Assembly (NCBI GenBank): GCA_013372975.1
Contig: JABXIS010000008.1
Span: 18,666-82,665 of the forward strand
Source: Alphaproteobacteria bacterium
GTDB taxonomy: Bacteria > Pseudomonadota > Alphaproteobacteria > Sphingomonadales > Kordiimonadaceae
Length of the DNA: 64,000 bases
Direction of reading: 5' to 3'
Positions 25,765 through 34,147 of the stretch are shown in pieces (position 1 is the stretch's first letter; every line of letters begins with the position of its first letter). The notes beneath the pieces are model-generated. The model saw only the letters and a program-made list of their open reading frames with translations. It had not been told where the DNA came from and made no database searches. Made by a program: the position numbers and the translations under genes.

Positions 25765-27468
25765 TCAGATTTTTTCTGGATAGATCGGCTGCACATCAAC
25801 GGGGATATCGGCAGTGCGCTCGATCGCTGCGCGTGCCGCATCATCCAGTTGGCCATAGGTATCCAGGAAAGTTTTGGCAGCGTCATAGTCGCCATTGCCC
25901 TGAAGGATCACCACGCGGCGAACGATATCGGTAACCGTGGCTTCCATCTTGTCATAGTCAAGGCTGTAGCGGCCGGTAACCGGATCGGCTACTGCTGCGC
26001 CCGCTTCCATCAGCATATTATACTGGAAAGCGGCGCCGCGGCCGTGGGCTTCATCGGTGCCGAAGCGCATCGCCCGGAACAGGCCGACAAAATAGGTTGC
26101 CATCAGATTATCGCGCTCGGCTTCCGGCAGTTCGCCCTTCTCCATCATAAAGAGGATGTTATAGGCGCCCATGGCGTCTGCCTTGCCTTCCTCGACGGCG
26201 CTATAAAGCTCTTTCAGTTCGGCATTCACGGTGGTTTCTACACCGTTTTTGACGATGCTGCCCGGGCCGAGGCTGTGGCTCAGTTCGTGGAACAGGGTTT
26301 CATTTGCCATATATTTGGCCATCAGCTTTTCGGCATCCGCAGGTGCCAGAATATGTTCGGCCATTGGCGCAAGGATCAGTTTGAATTTGGCCTCAAGCAC
26401 ATTGTTCAGGAGAACCTTCTTGGCGCCCTTGGCTTCCCGAACACGTTCGTCGTTCGGCAAGTTGAAGGCGATTGTCTGAACACCCGGAACGTTGTCACCC
26501 CCGCCGTGCACCTGATAGGTGGCTGCGATCGGGCTTTCAAAACCGCGCTTGAAGTTTTTGTAGCTGTCATCGACCGGCAGGTTGGCTTCCATGTCCCGCA
26601 GGTATTTTTTATAGCGGGCAAGCGCCGCGCTTTCCTCCGGGTTGCGAATGGTGATGAAAGCCTCGTAGGCAGCCTTATAGCCGAACATGCCGTCGGTATA
26701 GACTTCATACGGCCCGATCGCCACTTCGATCGGGGTGCCTTCAAGATCCATCCAGGCCATTTCGCTTTCGAAATAATCGTCGCTCAGGAAGCTTTCCGCG
26801 CGCATGGACAGGAATTTCTTCAGGCTTGGATTGCTGGTGATGTCAGCCGCTTCCTTGAGAAGCTTGGCAGCTGGCTCAAGCCATTCTTTATAGTGTTCAC
26901 GGTAAGGCACCGCCACCAGGCGGTCGCCGTCGCGGCGGATCACTGTATAGAGGCTCGTGAAGGCTTCCCTGTCTTCAGGGTGGGCTTCGATCCAGGCATT
27001 AAATTCCTCCTTGGTCATGTCTTCGGGGTAGAAGGCAGCGCCCGCTGGCATGTCTTTGGTGCCGTAGAAAGCATGGCTTTCCGCAATCGTGTCCCATGGG
27101 CCGAAATGCAGGTCAAACATATCAAGGACAAGGTCTTTGTTTGCCATGTCGGATGCCGCAATTTCGGCGCGGATTGCCGGGTTTTCTTCACTGCGTTGGC
27201 GCAGGTAAATTGCCGACATATAGTTGGCGGCTTCGATCAGTTTGTTGACAACGGCTTTTTCCTCATCACTCAGGTAGCTGGTGTCCACATTCATGTCGAT
27301 CTTGGCGATTTTGGCACGCTGGGTGGCCAGATCATAGGCATGTGCTTCTGCGTCATGCGCTACGGCAACCGGTGCTGCATCCGGCACATTCTGGCTGGAT
27401 ACATAATAGTATCCGCCAGCAAGCGCGAGTGCGGCAGCCGTCAGGCCCAATACAGTTTTAGACATCAT
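25765..27468 (-). CDS. Exported M49-like (dipeptidyl-peptidase III-related) metallopeptidase
   Basis: 567 aa with an N-terminal signal or anchor (VLGLTAAALALAGGYYYV). H394-E395-L-S-H398 forms the zinc site, and EEGKAD at 426-431 supplies the downstream Glu; the spacing and EExxAD context resemble the DPP III family. Classical DPP III has a six-residue HExxGH motif, whereas here it is the ordinary HExxH, as in other bacterial M49-like sequences. The likely role is release of dipeptides in the periplasm. It follows the tricorn gene by ten bases on the same strand, so the two peptidases are co-expressed. Confidence 0.8.
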   Translation of the reverse strand: MMSKTVLGLTAAALALAGGYYYVSSQNVPDAAPVAVAHDAEAHAYDLATQRAKIAKIDMNVDTSYLSDEEKAVVNKLIEAANYMSAIYLRQRSEENPAIRAEIAASDMANKDLVLDMFDLHFGPWDTIAESHAFYGTKDMPAGAAFYPEDMTKEEFNAWIEAHPEDREAFTSLYTVIRRDGDRLVAVPYREHYKEWLEPAAKLLKEAADITSNPSLKKFLSMRAESFLSDDYFESEMAWMDLEGTPIEVAIGPYEVYTDGMFGYKAAYEAFITIRNPEESAALARYKKYLRDMEANLPVDDSYKNFKRGFESPIAATYQVHGGGDNVPGVQTIAFNLPNDERVREAKGAKKVLLNNVLEAKFKLILAPMAEHILAPADAEKLMAKYMANETLFHELSHSLGPGSIVKNGVETTVNAELKELYSAVEEGKADAMGAYNILFMMEKGELPEAERDNLMATYFVGLFRAMRFGTDEAHGRGAAFQYNMLMEAGAAVADPVTGRYSLDYDKMEATVTDIVRRVVILQGNGDYDAAKTFLDTYGQLDDAARAAIERTADIPVDVQPIYPEKI

Positions 27469-27478
27469 TATCCCTCTC

Positions 27479-30400
27479 TTATTGTTCTTTGGCTGCGTCG
27501 AGATCGGCCAGCATCAGCTCAACAGCTTTCTCAAGTTGGCTGTCTTTGCCGGTTGCCACATCTTCTGGCGCGTTTAGAATTTTCACATCTGGTTCCAGTT
27601 GCTTGTTTTCAAGCCAGTCACCTTCTGTGTCCAGAATGCCCAGTTGTGGAATGCCAAACACCACATCGCCTGACATCAGGCGTTCCCACCATACGTAGGA
27701 ACAGGTGCCTGGTACCGGCGCACCAACGGTTTTGCCCATCTTCAGGTTGCTGTAACCCGCCGGGAAACAATGGCCATCGGAATAGTTGCCTTCATTCATC
27801 AGAACGATGGTTGGCTTGGTCCAGCGCGTGAGGGGTTCGCCCTGCGCTTTACGTCCATGGGGCATGTTGGTCATATATTGCTTGCCGCCTAACAGCCTCA
27901 CCAGATCGTCCGTAAGGTCACCGCCACGGTTGAAGCGGGTATCCACCACAACAGCTTCAGCGCCCATGTAGCGACCGAACAGATCACGGTACACACTTCT
28001 GTATACGCTGTCTGCCATGCGCGGCACATGGACATAGCCAAGGCGTCCGCCCGACAGTTCTTCAACGAGCGCGCGGCGGCTTTCCACCCAGCGCTCATAC
28101 ATCATGTTGTTTTCCGCCCCCAGGCTGGTGGGCTTGATCACAACATCAAAGGCATCGGCCCCTTCAGGCTTGAAGGTAAGGCGGGTGCGCTCACCCGATT
28201 TGCCGTTCAGCAGCTTGTGAAGGTTGGTGCTGGCGTCAAGTGATTGGCCGTCAATGGCAGTCAGGGTCATGCCTGCAGACACAGCTGTCTCCTGTGCATT
28301 GACCGGGCTGTCTTTCAGGACTTCGGCAACTTTGAAAGAGCCGTTTTCAAACAAGAGGCCCAGGCCTGCTGTTTCGTCCCCGCTAGCACCGCCGCGGAAA
28401 TAGGCACCTGTATGGGAACCGTTGAGTTCCCCAAGCATTTCTTCCATCAGGCGGGCGAAGTCACGGTTGTTGCCAATGCTGTCCACCTTCTTGGCGTAAT
28501 CCCGGCGCATGGCATCCCAGTCCTGTCCATGGAAGCCAGGCTTGTAGAATTTGTCATTCACCTGCCGCCAGATATGCTCGAAGAAATACCGGCGTTCGGC
28601 ACTGGCGCTGATGGTTTGGTCGCCTGAAACGCCGATGCCTTCAACCTTGCCGCTGGCTGTTGCGATTTTCTTGAGGCTGCCGTCCGCCAACACGATCAGA
28701 TGCTTGCCATCAGCTGTCATGCTCATGCCTACCCGGCCCGCACCCATTGGTACCAGCTTCTTGGTCTCAGATTCCTTGAAATCATGAACCCAGAGATCAT
28801 AGCCACCCTCGAAAGCCGACAGATAGAAGAGCTTGTCAGCGTCCTTTGAAAGAACAGCGCCGGCGATATCAGAAGAATGGATTGTCAGGCGGGCCTGACG
28901 GTCCTCGATGGCATCCCATTCGATGGTGATGGGGGTTGCCTCGTCTGCTTTTTCGTCACCGTCTTTGGCTTCTTTATCCTTGTCGGCGTCGTCTTTTTTT
29001 GCGTCCTTGTCGGCTTCTTCCCGAAGCGCCAGTTCTTCCTTGTTCAGGTTGAATTTGTCCCAGGCGTCCTTGTTGAGGAAGCTCGCGAAAATATCAAACT
29101 GAGTGCCGTGGCTGCCGTGGTCGCGCTGGCCATAGCGGGCGCTGGCCCAATAGACAATGCCGCCGTCAGCATGCCACTGCGGTGCTGTGTCAGTATAACC
29201 TGAAAGGCTGATGTCGACAGGTGCAGCGCTGCCGTCAGCGGGCATGATGGCAATGTTTGTAAAGAAGAGGCGGCCGCTCTTTGCGAAATCGGCTGTCAGC
29301 CATTTGCTGTCGGGTGACCAGGCAAAGGTGATGTCCCCATCCACATAGGAATAGTTATATTCGTCACCGAGCACCGTGGTAACCGACTTGGATTCCCGGT
29401 CAAAAACACGGATGGTGTGGCGGTCGCCAATGAAGGCCACTTTTTTATTGTCCGGCGAACCTAGCGGCTGGAAGGCATCGTCTTCGCTTTCAAACAGCTC
29501 TGATTCGTCGAACCCAGTTGCCGCGAAGAAGTATTTTTCGCCATCATAGCGCTTCTTTGTTTCCATGATGCGCCATTTACCGTCGCGCTCAGCGGCGTAG
29601 ATCAGGCTCTTGCCGTCCGATGCGAAACTGACGCTGCGTTCCTGCCCGGCGGTATCTGTGATGCGGCGGGTGGTATCAAACTCGGTTGAGGTAACAAACA
29701 CATCGCCGCGGGCCACGAAGGCAATTTCCTTCCCGTCAGGGGAGATGGCAAATTCGCCCATCCGGCCGCGCACTGGCATGCGCTCTTCCGCGACACCGTG
29801 GCTATCGGTTGCAAACGTTACCGTCACTGCCTTCGGCTTTTTACCGGGCTCCATGGTGTAAAGGTCACCAAAGAACAGATAGGCCAGCTTGTCTTTGCTG
29901 GAAGCAGATAGTGACCGCACAGCGTGCAGCGAATGATCGGTCAGTTGTTTGGCTTCCTTGCCCTCGTCCTGTTGCCAAACGTTGAATGTGCCCGAACGGT
30001 CGCTCAGGAAATAAACGGTATCGTCTTTTCTGCCCCAAACCGGTTCCTGATCACCTGCGGCATCGCTGGTGAGCTGGGTGTGCGCGCCTGTTTTGGCGTC
30101 ATACATCCAGATATCGCGCGCAAAAGCCGAGCGGTCATGTTTGCGCAGGTCTGATTCGAGGCCCTTCTTATCCTGATACACAAGTTTGGTACCGGCTTTG
30201 TTCCAATGGGCATTTTCCGCCGGTGTGGTCAGAACCTGTGCCGGTGTGCCGCCTGAGGTTTCCACCTGATATAATTCAGGGAAACGGCTCAGCGGGTTGA
30301 AGGCGCTCGCTGCTGCTTCAAGGCGGGCAGAGCTGAACAGAACGCTTTTGTCGCCTTTGCCGAAGCTTGTCGGGATGTCATTGGCTGAATGATAGGTCAG

Positions 30401-30727
30401 GCGATTTGCCTTACCGCCAGCCGACGGCATCACATACACATCCATGTTGCCGTTGCGGTCACTTGCGAAGGCAAGGGATTTTCCGTCATTTGACCAAACA
30501 GGGTGGCCTTCCCACGCAGCGTTAAGGGACAGGGGAACCGCAGTACCGCCTTTGGCATCCACTTTATAGATATCACCGCGGTAACTGAAGGCGATTTCCT
30601 TGCCGTTAGGTGAAATGGCGGCATGTTGAAGCCAGTGTTCGCTAATTTTGTCCGCTGCATTCGATGGTGCGGTTAGCATGGTGGCAGCCGAAAGCGCCAG
30701 CAACATGGTTGATGTTTTTTTGATCAC
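27479..30727 (-). CDS. Tricorn protease homologue (S41), exported
   Basis: 1082 aa with a signal peptide (1-24). WD/PD40-type beta-propeller repeats (GKEIAFSYRGDIY, KSLAFASDRNGNMDVYV, and others) fill about 30-560, an acidic Lys/Asp/Glu linker lies at about 575-610, then more propeller, a tricorn core domain, a PDZ domain (about 800-890) and the C-terminal S41 domain with the nucleophile in NEGNYSDG. Tricorn degrades oligopeptides into short products, fitting a chain with the M49-like dipeptidase downstream. The GTG start follows GGGGAGG; the surrounding leader could form a long stem (30721-30780). Confidence 0.93.
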   Translation of the reverse strand: MIKKTSTMLLALSAATMLTAPSNAADKISEHWLQHAAISPNGKEIAFSYRGDIYKVDAKGGTAVPLSLNAAWEGHPVWSNDGKSLAFASDRNGNMDVYVMPSAGGKANRLTYHSANDIPTSFGKGDKSVLFSSARLEAAASAFNPLSRFPELYQVETSGGTPAQVLTTPAENAHWNKAGTKLVYQDKKGLESDLRKHDRSAFARDIWMYDAKTGAHTQLTSDAAGDQEPVWGRKDDTVYFLSDRSGTFNVWQQDEGKEAKQLTDHSLHAVRSLSASSKDKLAYLFFGDLYTMEPGKKPKAVTVTFATDSHGVAEERMPVRGRMGEFAISPDGKEIAFVARGDVFVTSTEFDTTRRITDTAGQERSVSFASDGKSLIYAAERDGKWRIMETKKRYDGEKYFFAATGFDESELFESEDDAFQPLGSPDNKKVAFIGDRHTIRVFDRESKSVTTVLGDEYNYSYVDGDITFAWSPDSKWLTADFAKSGRLFFTNIAIMPADGSAAPVDISLSGYTDTAPQWHADGGIVYWASARYGQRDHGSHGTQFDIFASFLNKDAWDKFNLNKEELALREEADKDAKKDDADKDKEAKDGDEKADEATPITIEWDAIEDRQARLTIHSSDIAGAVLSKDADKLFYLSAFEGGYDLWVHDFKESETKKLVPMGAGRVGMSMTADGKHLIVLADGSLKKIATASGKVEGIGVSGDQTISASAERRYFFEHIWRQVNDKFYKPGFHGQDWDAMRRDYAKKVDSIGNNRDFARLMEEMLGELNGSHTGAYFRGGASGDETAGLGLLFENGSFKVAEVLKDSPVNAQETAVSAGMTLTAIDGQSLDASTNLHKLLNGKSGERTRLTFKPEGADAFDVVIKPTSLGAENNMMYERWVESRRALVEELSGGRLGYVHVPRMADSVYRSVYRDLFGRYMGAEAVVVDTRFNRGGDLTDDLVRLLGGKQYMTNMPHGRKAQGEPLTRWTKPTIVLMNEGNYSDGHCFPAGYSNLKMGKTVGAPVPGTCSYVWWERLMSGDVVFGIPQLGILDTEGDWLENKQLEPDVKILNAPEDVATGKDSQLEKAVELMLADLDAAKEQ

Positions 30728-30780
30728 GAATTTTCCTCCCCTTGGGCGCGGTCACGGCATGACCGACGCTGTCGTGATCA
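30721..30780 (-). promoter_or_regulatory. Leader inverted repeat enclosing the tricorn ribosome site and start codon
   Basis: On the minus strand TGATCACGA (30780-30772) is exactly complementary to TCGTGATCA (30729-30721). The second arm contains the GTG start codon; the enclosed loop holds the GGGGAGG ribosome site and a smaller CGGTCA/TGACCG hairpin. This could sequester the start codon in mRNA, or the two arms could be a spaced protein-binding site in DNA. Confidence 0.45.
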
Positions 30781-30837
30781 AATAGGTGCCACGGCATGGT
30801 TTCCAATGCAACCAACCATTGGTGTAGTGGGGCACAA

Positions 30838-30866
30838 AAAAAGGGACGGTAAAAACCGTCCCTTTC
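30838..30866 (-). terminator. Terminator of the cold-shock gene
   Basis: AAAGGGACGGT/ACCGTCCCTTT stem with a short A/T loop and seven Ts on the minus strand, 25 bases past the stop. Confidence 0.9.
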
Positions 30867-30889
30867 CTACCTGTGAAGGTATAAATCTG

Positions 30890-31096
30890 TTAGCGAAGCT
30901 TCAGCTCGCCAGCAGACATGCGACCACGACGGTCTTCAACCAGTTCGTAAGAAACTTCCTGGTTGTCGTCGAGGCTGGTCAGGCCAGCGCGCTCAAGTGC
31001 AGAAATGTGCACGAACACGTCATTGCCGCCATCTTCTGGTTTAATAAAGCCGAAGCCTTTAGTGGTGTTGAACCATTTTACAGTACCGTTTGCCAT
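30890..31096 (-). CDS. Cold-shock domain protein (CspA family)
   Basis: 68-aa single OB-fold RNA/DNA chaperone. RNP1-type KGFGFIKPE and RNP2-type DVFVHIS motifs are intact, as is the NGTVKWFN opening. The ATG at 31096 with GGAG upstream was chosen over an in-frame ATG five codons earlier because it gives the canonical MANGTVKWF start. It has its own strong terminator. About 215 bases separate it from mobA, room for a long 5' leader as in cspA-type genes. Confidence 0.95.
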   Translation of the reverse strand: MANGTVKWFNTTKGFGFIKPEDGGNDVFVHISALERAGLTSLDDNQEVSYELVEDRRGRMSAGELKLR

Positions 31097-31311
31097 CTTA
31101 GTGGTCTCCAATATCGCGAAGTCAGTCGTGGCAACGTAGTGTCGAACAGTTCGGTACCAAGCAGATCAGTCGCAGTCCGCATTCAGATAGGGCGCGTTTG
31201 TCGCCAAATCCATGCAAAAAGCACCTTATACGAAGATGTAAGTCTGTCCAGCGAATTCATTGGGTTTAATGATGAAATTTGTATGACGGTGCGTATTTGC
31301 CAGTTGTAAAT
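31097..31311 (-). promoter_or_regulatory. Upstream region and probable long 5' leader of the cold-shock gene
   Basis: This 215-base gap follows mobA on the same strand and holds no ORF I would support. Cold-shock genes commonly carry long structured leaders that act as RNA thermosensors; here that role is inferred from length and position only. Confidence 0.35.
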
Positions 31312-31842
31312 CTATTCTCTGGTTTGAAGCGCAAGCAGCTTCTTGAGGGCTTGTGGATCATTGATGTTGGTGAACTTGTCCAGCAACGTACCTTCGAGCG
31401 TCAGTTTCCGAACACCAAATATGCGGAGCAAATCCTGGATTCTTTGCGCGTCCGGTGCTGTGCCAGGATGGACATGGGCGGTGAACGGCAGATAGTGGCC
31501 CTCAAAATAGCCACCGCTATCTTCCTTGATCAAGAGAGATAGAATTTCAGGCGTTAGAAGGGGCATATCTATTGGAATAACAAGAGCTTGAGTGGGTTTC
31601 TGGAGCCCTGATGCCCATGCGCTGATTGCACGCGCCGGACCACCATATTGAATATTGTCTGCCACACCCAATGGGTGATCAGGGCGCCCCAATATGGTGA
31701 TTGATGTGGCGCCGGCCTGGTGTGCAAGGTCAATGGCCCGGTCCAGCAATGACATGCCATCCAGCATGATGGTGGCCTTGTCATATCCCATGCGCGATGA
31801 CCGGCCGCCTGCGAGTATCAATGCTGTAAGTGTTTCAATCAT
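31312..31842 (-). CDS. mobA: Molybdenum cofactor guanylyltransferase
   Basis: 176-aa nucleotidyltransferase that joins GMP to molybdopterin to give the MGD cofactor. The GTP-binding opening LILAGGRSSRMGYDKA with the catalytic Lys, and the metal-binding Asp in IPIDMPLLTPEI, are clear. Slightly short for the family. No other molybdopterin gene or molybdoenzyme lies in the window. MobA is favoured over the related CTP-using MocA, since LAGGxSxRMGxDKA is MobA-like. Confidence 0.88.
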   Translation of the reverse strand: MIETLTALILAGGRSSRMGYDKATIMLDGMSLLDRAIDLAHQAGATSITILGRPDHPLGVADNIQYGGPARAISAWASGLQKPTQALVIPIDMPLLTPEILSLLIKEDSGGYFEGHYLPFTAHVHPGTAPDAQRIQDLLRIFGVRKLTLEGTLLDKFTNINDPQALKKLLALQTRE

Positions 31843-32384
31843 AAAATAAAGTCTGTCCTTGCTGAAGTCTTAGCGCGAATTCAGTGGGATTTCCACGATT
31901 GAGGTTGAGGAATGGGTCGAATCATCCGGTCTGGACTAATCTTCAGCCAGTACGGCGTGTTACTATAGTTTATGGACAGGCAAGGGCTCGTCTTACATCT
32001 CATTGTGAAAATATACCGACCAATCCATTTTGGTTTTGCGGTTTCTCCCTCGGGAAATGTCACTCGCCTTAGGCCGCTGAGAAGTTCCAGAACGGCGAAG
32101 TTCAATTAGAAAGAGCGTTTGTTTTCATCGGGATAAAAAAGAAAAAGCGGAGAAACCATAAGGCTTTCTCCGCTTGGAAAGTTGAAACATGAGAGGAAAC
32201 ACCAACTGTGTTTCATTTCCTATGACAAGCGCACCGAGGCAATCCCTCCATTTTTTTATTGAAGGTATAAATCGGGCGATCTATCACCAAACGAAGGCTG
32301 GTATACTGCAGACCATAGCATTCTGTCCCGTATGTGGGGCCGGTGCCCAGGAATGCGCCGTCCAGCAGTGTTGATAGGTGACGA
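31843..32384. other. 542-base gap without a supported protein gene
   Basis: Between mobA (minus) and the ECF sigma gene (plus). The short frames in it show no recognisable domain or good ribosome site. The one structured element is a strong minus-strand terminator at 32138-32175, annotated separately as the end of a possible small RNA. The right part must also contain the promoter of the sigma factor gene. Confidence 0.5.
32138..32257 (-). ncRNA. Candidate small RNA ending in an intrinsic terminator
   Basis: On the minus strand AAGCGGAGAAA pairs exactly with TTTCTCCGCTT (32145-32175) and is followed by TTTTTC-TTTTTT, a textbook terminator, yet no minus-strand gene precedes it. TTGGTG (32285-32290) and TATACC (32264-32269), spaced 15 bases, could be a promoter, giving a transcript of about 110-120 bases. 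A second small stem (GAAACAC/GTGTTTC) lies inside. A 36-codon frame starting ATGAAACACAGT also fits within it, with only a weak ribosome site. Speculative without expression data. Confidence 0.35.
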
Positions 32385-33056
32385 GTGTTTAAAAGAACGC
32401 CCCATATTAGATTGATAGAAGATACTGGCAGCGAGGCCAGTGGGGGAGAACCTGGCTCGTCTGCAGATCTTGATGCTCAGGCCAAACAAAAAAATATCCG
32501 CGCGCTTGAGGCTTGCATCAAGACCAATCACAGCATGTTGGTGGGTTGGATTGCCAAGAAAGTTGGCAATCAGGACGATGCGTTGGACGTTGCCCAGGAT
32601 GTTTATATGAGGGTTTACCGCTTTGCGAATGTCGAAGTGATAGAAAACCCGCAAGCGCTTTTGTTCAAGACAGCTGCCAATCTGGCAATCAATGAACTCA
32701 AGCGCCGTGGCCGGATATTGAAACGCCATGTTCAAGTTGATGATGAGAATGTGGCGCAAACAGTTGCCGACCTGCCTGCTGATGACCCGACGCCCGAACA
32801 AGCGCTGGGGCAAAAGCAGGGTGTAGGAGCCATGATGGAGGCCATTCGTGCGTTGCCTGAAAAGCCGCGCACGGCTTTTGTCAAAAGCCGGTTTGAGGAC
32901 AAGACCTATGCAGCGATTGCTGCGGAGATGAATGTGTCTGAGAGCACGGTTGAAAAATATATGATGGACGCGCTCAAACGGTTGCGGTCTAGGCTTCTGA
33001 AGAAGCAGACAGCAACTGTTTTGCCGATGCCGCGCCGATCGCGCCGTGGTTCGTGA
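32385..33056 (+). CDS. ECF-type RNA polymerase sigma factor (FecI-like)
   Basis: 223 aa. Sigma-2 region (NHSMLVGWIAKKVGNQDDALDVAQDVYMRVYRF) and sigma-4 region (LPEKPRTAFVKSRFEDKTYAAIAAEMNVSESTVEKYMMDALKRLR) are clear; the latter is the FecI-type HTH. A 35-residue N-terminal extension is longer than usual. GTG start with AGGTGA upstream. It is followed closely by an anti-sigma FecR and an STN-type TonB receptor, the classic cell-surface signalling order: ligand at the receptor activates the sigma factor through FecR. Confidence 0.93.
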   Translation: MFKRTPHIRLIEDTGSEASGGEPGSSADLDAQAKQKNIRALEACIKTNHSMLVGWIAKKVGNQDDALDVAQDVYMRVYRFANVEVIENPQALLFKTAANLAINELKRRGRILKRHVQVDDENVAQTVADLPADDPTPEQALGQKQGVGAMMEAIRALPEKPRTAFVKSRFEDKTYAAIAAEMNVSESTVEKYMMDALKRLRSRLLKKQTATVLPMPRRSRRGS

Positions 33057-33071
33057 TGGGTTGTGCAGCGC

Positions 33072-34094
33072 ATGAATAATGAAAAGGCGAAAGGCCTTGA
33101 GATGTTAGCGATGAATAGTAAGCAAGAGCAGGACGACCAGGCGGCCCGTTGGGCAGCCCGAATGCTTTCCGGCGACAATCGCACGCCGGCCAATCTCGAT
33201 CTCGACGATTGGAAAAGCGAAAACCCTGCGGAAGCGAAAGATCTGGACGAGCTGCTTGCCATGACCCAGTCGCTTGATGCCGTTGGCGAACAGGCGCTGG
33301 AAGAAGAATGGTTTCATGAGCTTGAAACTCTTGCGGAAGAAAAAAAGCGCCAACGTTGGTTTGCAGGCATCTCCTCAGTTGCCGCGGGGTTTGTTGTTGT
33401 CGCGGTTATGGCGGCCAGCATGTTATTTGGTGGGCCGGAAGCAGTCACTTTCGAGACTGTTAAGGGGCAGCGCTCCACTATTGCCCTTGAAGATGGCTCG
33501 GTTGTTCAATTGAACACCGATACAAAGCTAGTGGCTTTGTTTGAAGATGACCAGAGACACATTGTTGTTGAACGCGGTGAGGCCTTCTTTGACGTAAAAC
33601 GTGATGAAGACCGGCCTTTCACAGTTGCGGCAGGCGATACGAACGTCCGTGTTCTTGGCACCAAATTCAATGTGAGGCTTGGTGCATCCTCGAATGTAGT
33701 TTCTGTTCTGTCCGGGCTGGTTTCTGTTGCGCAGCGAACTGACGACACCCCAAAACGGGAAGTGGCTCTTTTGCACAAAGGCGAGCAAGTCATTGTGGGT
33801 GAGGAACAGGCAAATCCGGTTGTTGGCCGATTTGACGAGGGAAGTGTCCTCGCATGGCGGACAGGCAAGGCGCTATACAGGGCCGTGCCGCTCAGCGATG
33901 TCATCAAGGATCTGAACCGCTATTTTGATGCAAAGCTGGAAATCGGTGATCCGTCCATCGAGCAGCTGCCAGTAACAGCAACTTTTAACCTGAACGACCA
34001 GAGTGTTGTTATTGATGCGCTCGAATCTGCTTTCTCGATTATGGCTGTCAAGAAAATGGATGGTGTTATCCTGCTTTATGCCAGGGAAACATAG
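33072..34094 (+). CDS. FecR family anti-sigma/signal transducer
   Basis: About 340 aa. A cytoplasmic N-terminal anti-sigma region (DUF4880-like: AARWAARMLSGD near the start, then DLDDWKSENPAEAKDLDELL), one membrane helix (GISSVAAGFVVVAVMAASML), and a periplasmic FecR domain (TIALEDGSVVQLNTDTKL, ERGEAFFDVKRDEDRPF, VRVLGTKFNV) with a C-terminal STN-binding DUF4974-like region. It transmits receptor occupancy to the neighbouring sigma factor. Start choice is uncertain among 33063 (GTG), 33072 and 33111 (ATG). Confidence 0.92.
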   Translation: MNNEKAKGLEMLAMNSKQEQDDQAARWAARMLSGDNRTPANLDLDDWKSENPAEAKDLDELLAMTQSLDAVGEQALEEEWFHELETLAEEKKRQRWFAGISSVAAGFVVVAVMAASMLFGGPEAVTFETVKGQRSTIALEDGSVVQLNTDTKLVALFEDDQRHIVVERGEAFFDVKRDEDRPFTVAAGDTNVRVLGTKFNVRLGASSNVVSVLSGLVSVAQRTDDTPKREVALLHKGEQVIVGEEQANPVVGRFDEGSVLAWRTGKALYRAVPLSDVIKDLNRYFDAKLEIGDPSIEQLPVTATFNLNDQSVVIDALESAFSIMAVKKMDGVILLYARET

Positions 34095-34147
34095 TCGCCT
34101 GATTGCCGGGCAAGAGGTGACGTGTTGGGGAGGCATGGAAAAGCCGC

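Noticed and set aside
25849..27831. A 660-codon open frame on the plus strand opposite the M49-like and tricorn genes
   Set aside because: It is antisense to two clear peptidase genes; the translation shows no domain and an unusual composition, as expected for a codon-bias shadow.
31881..32105. 74-codon minus-strand frame in the gene-free gap
   Set aside because: Poor ribosome site, no domain, and separated from the nearby terminator-defined transcript.
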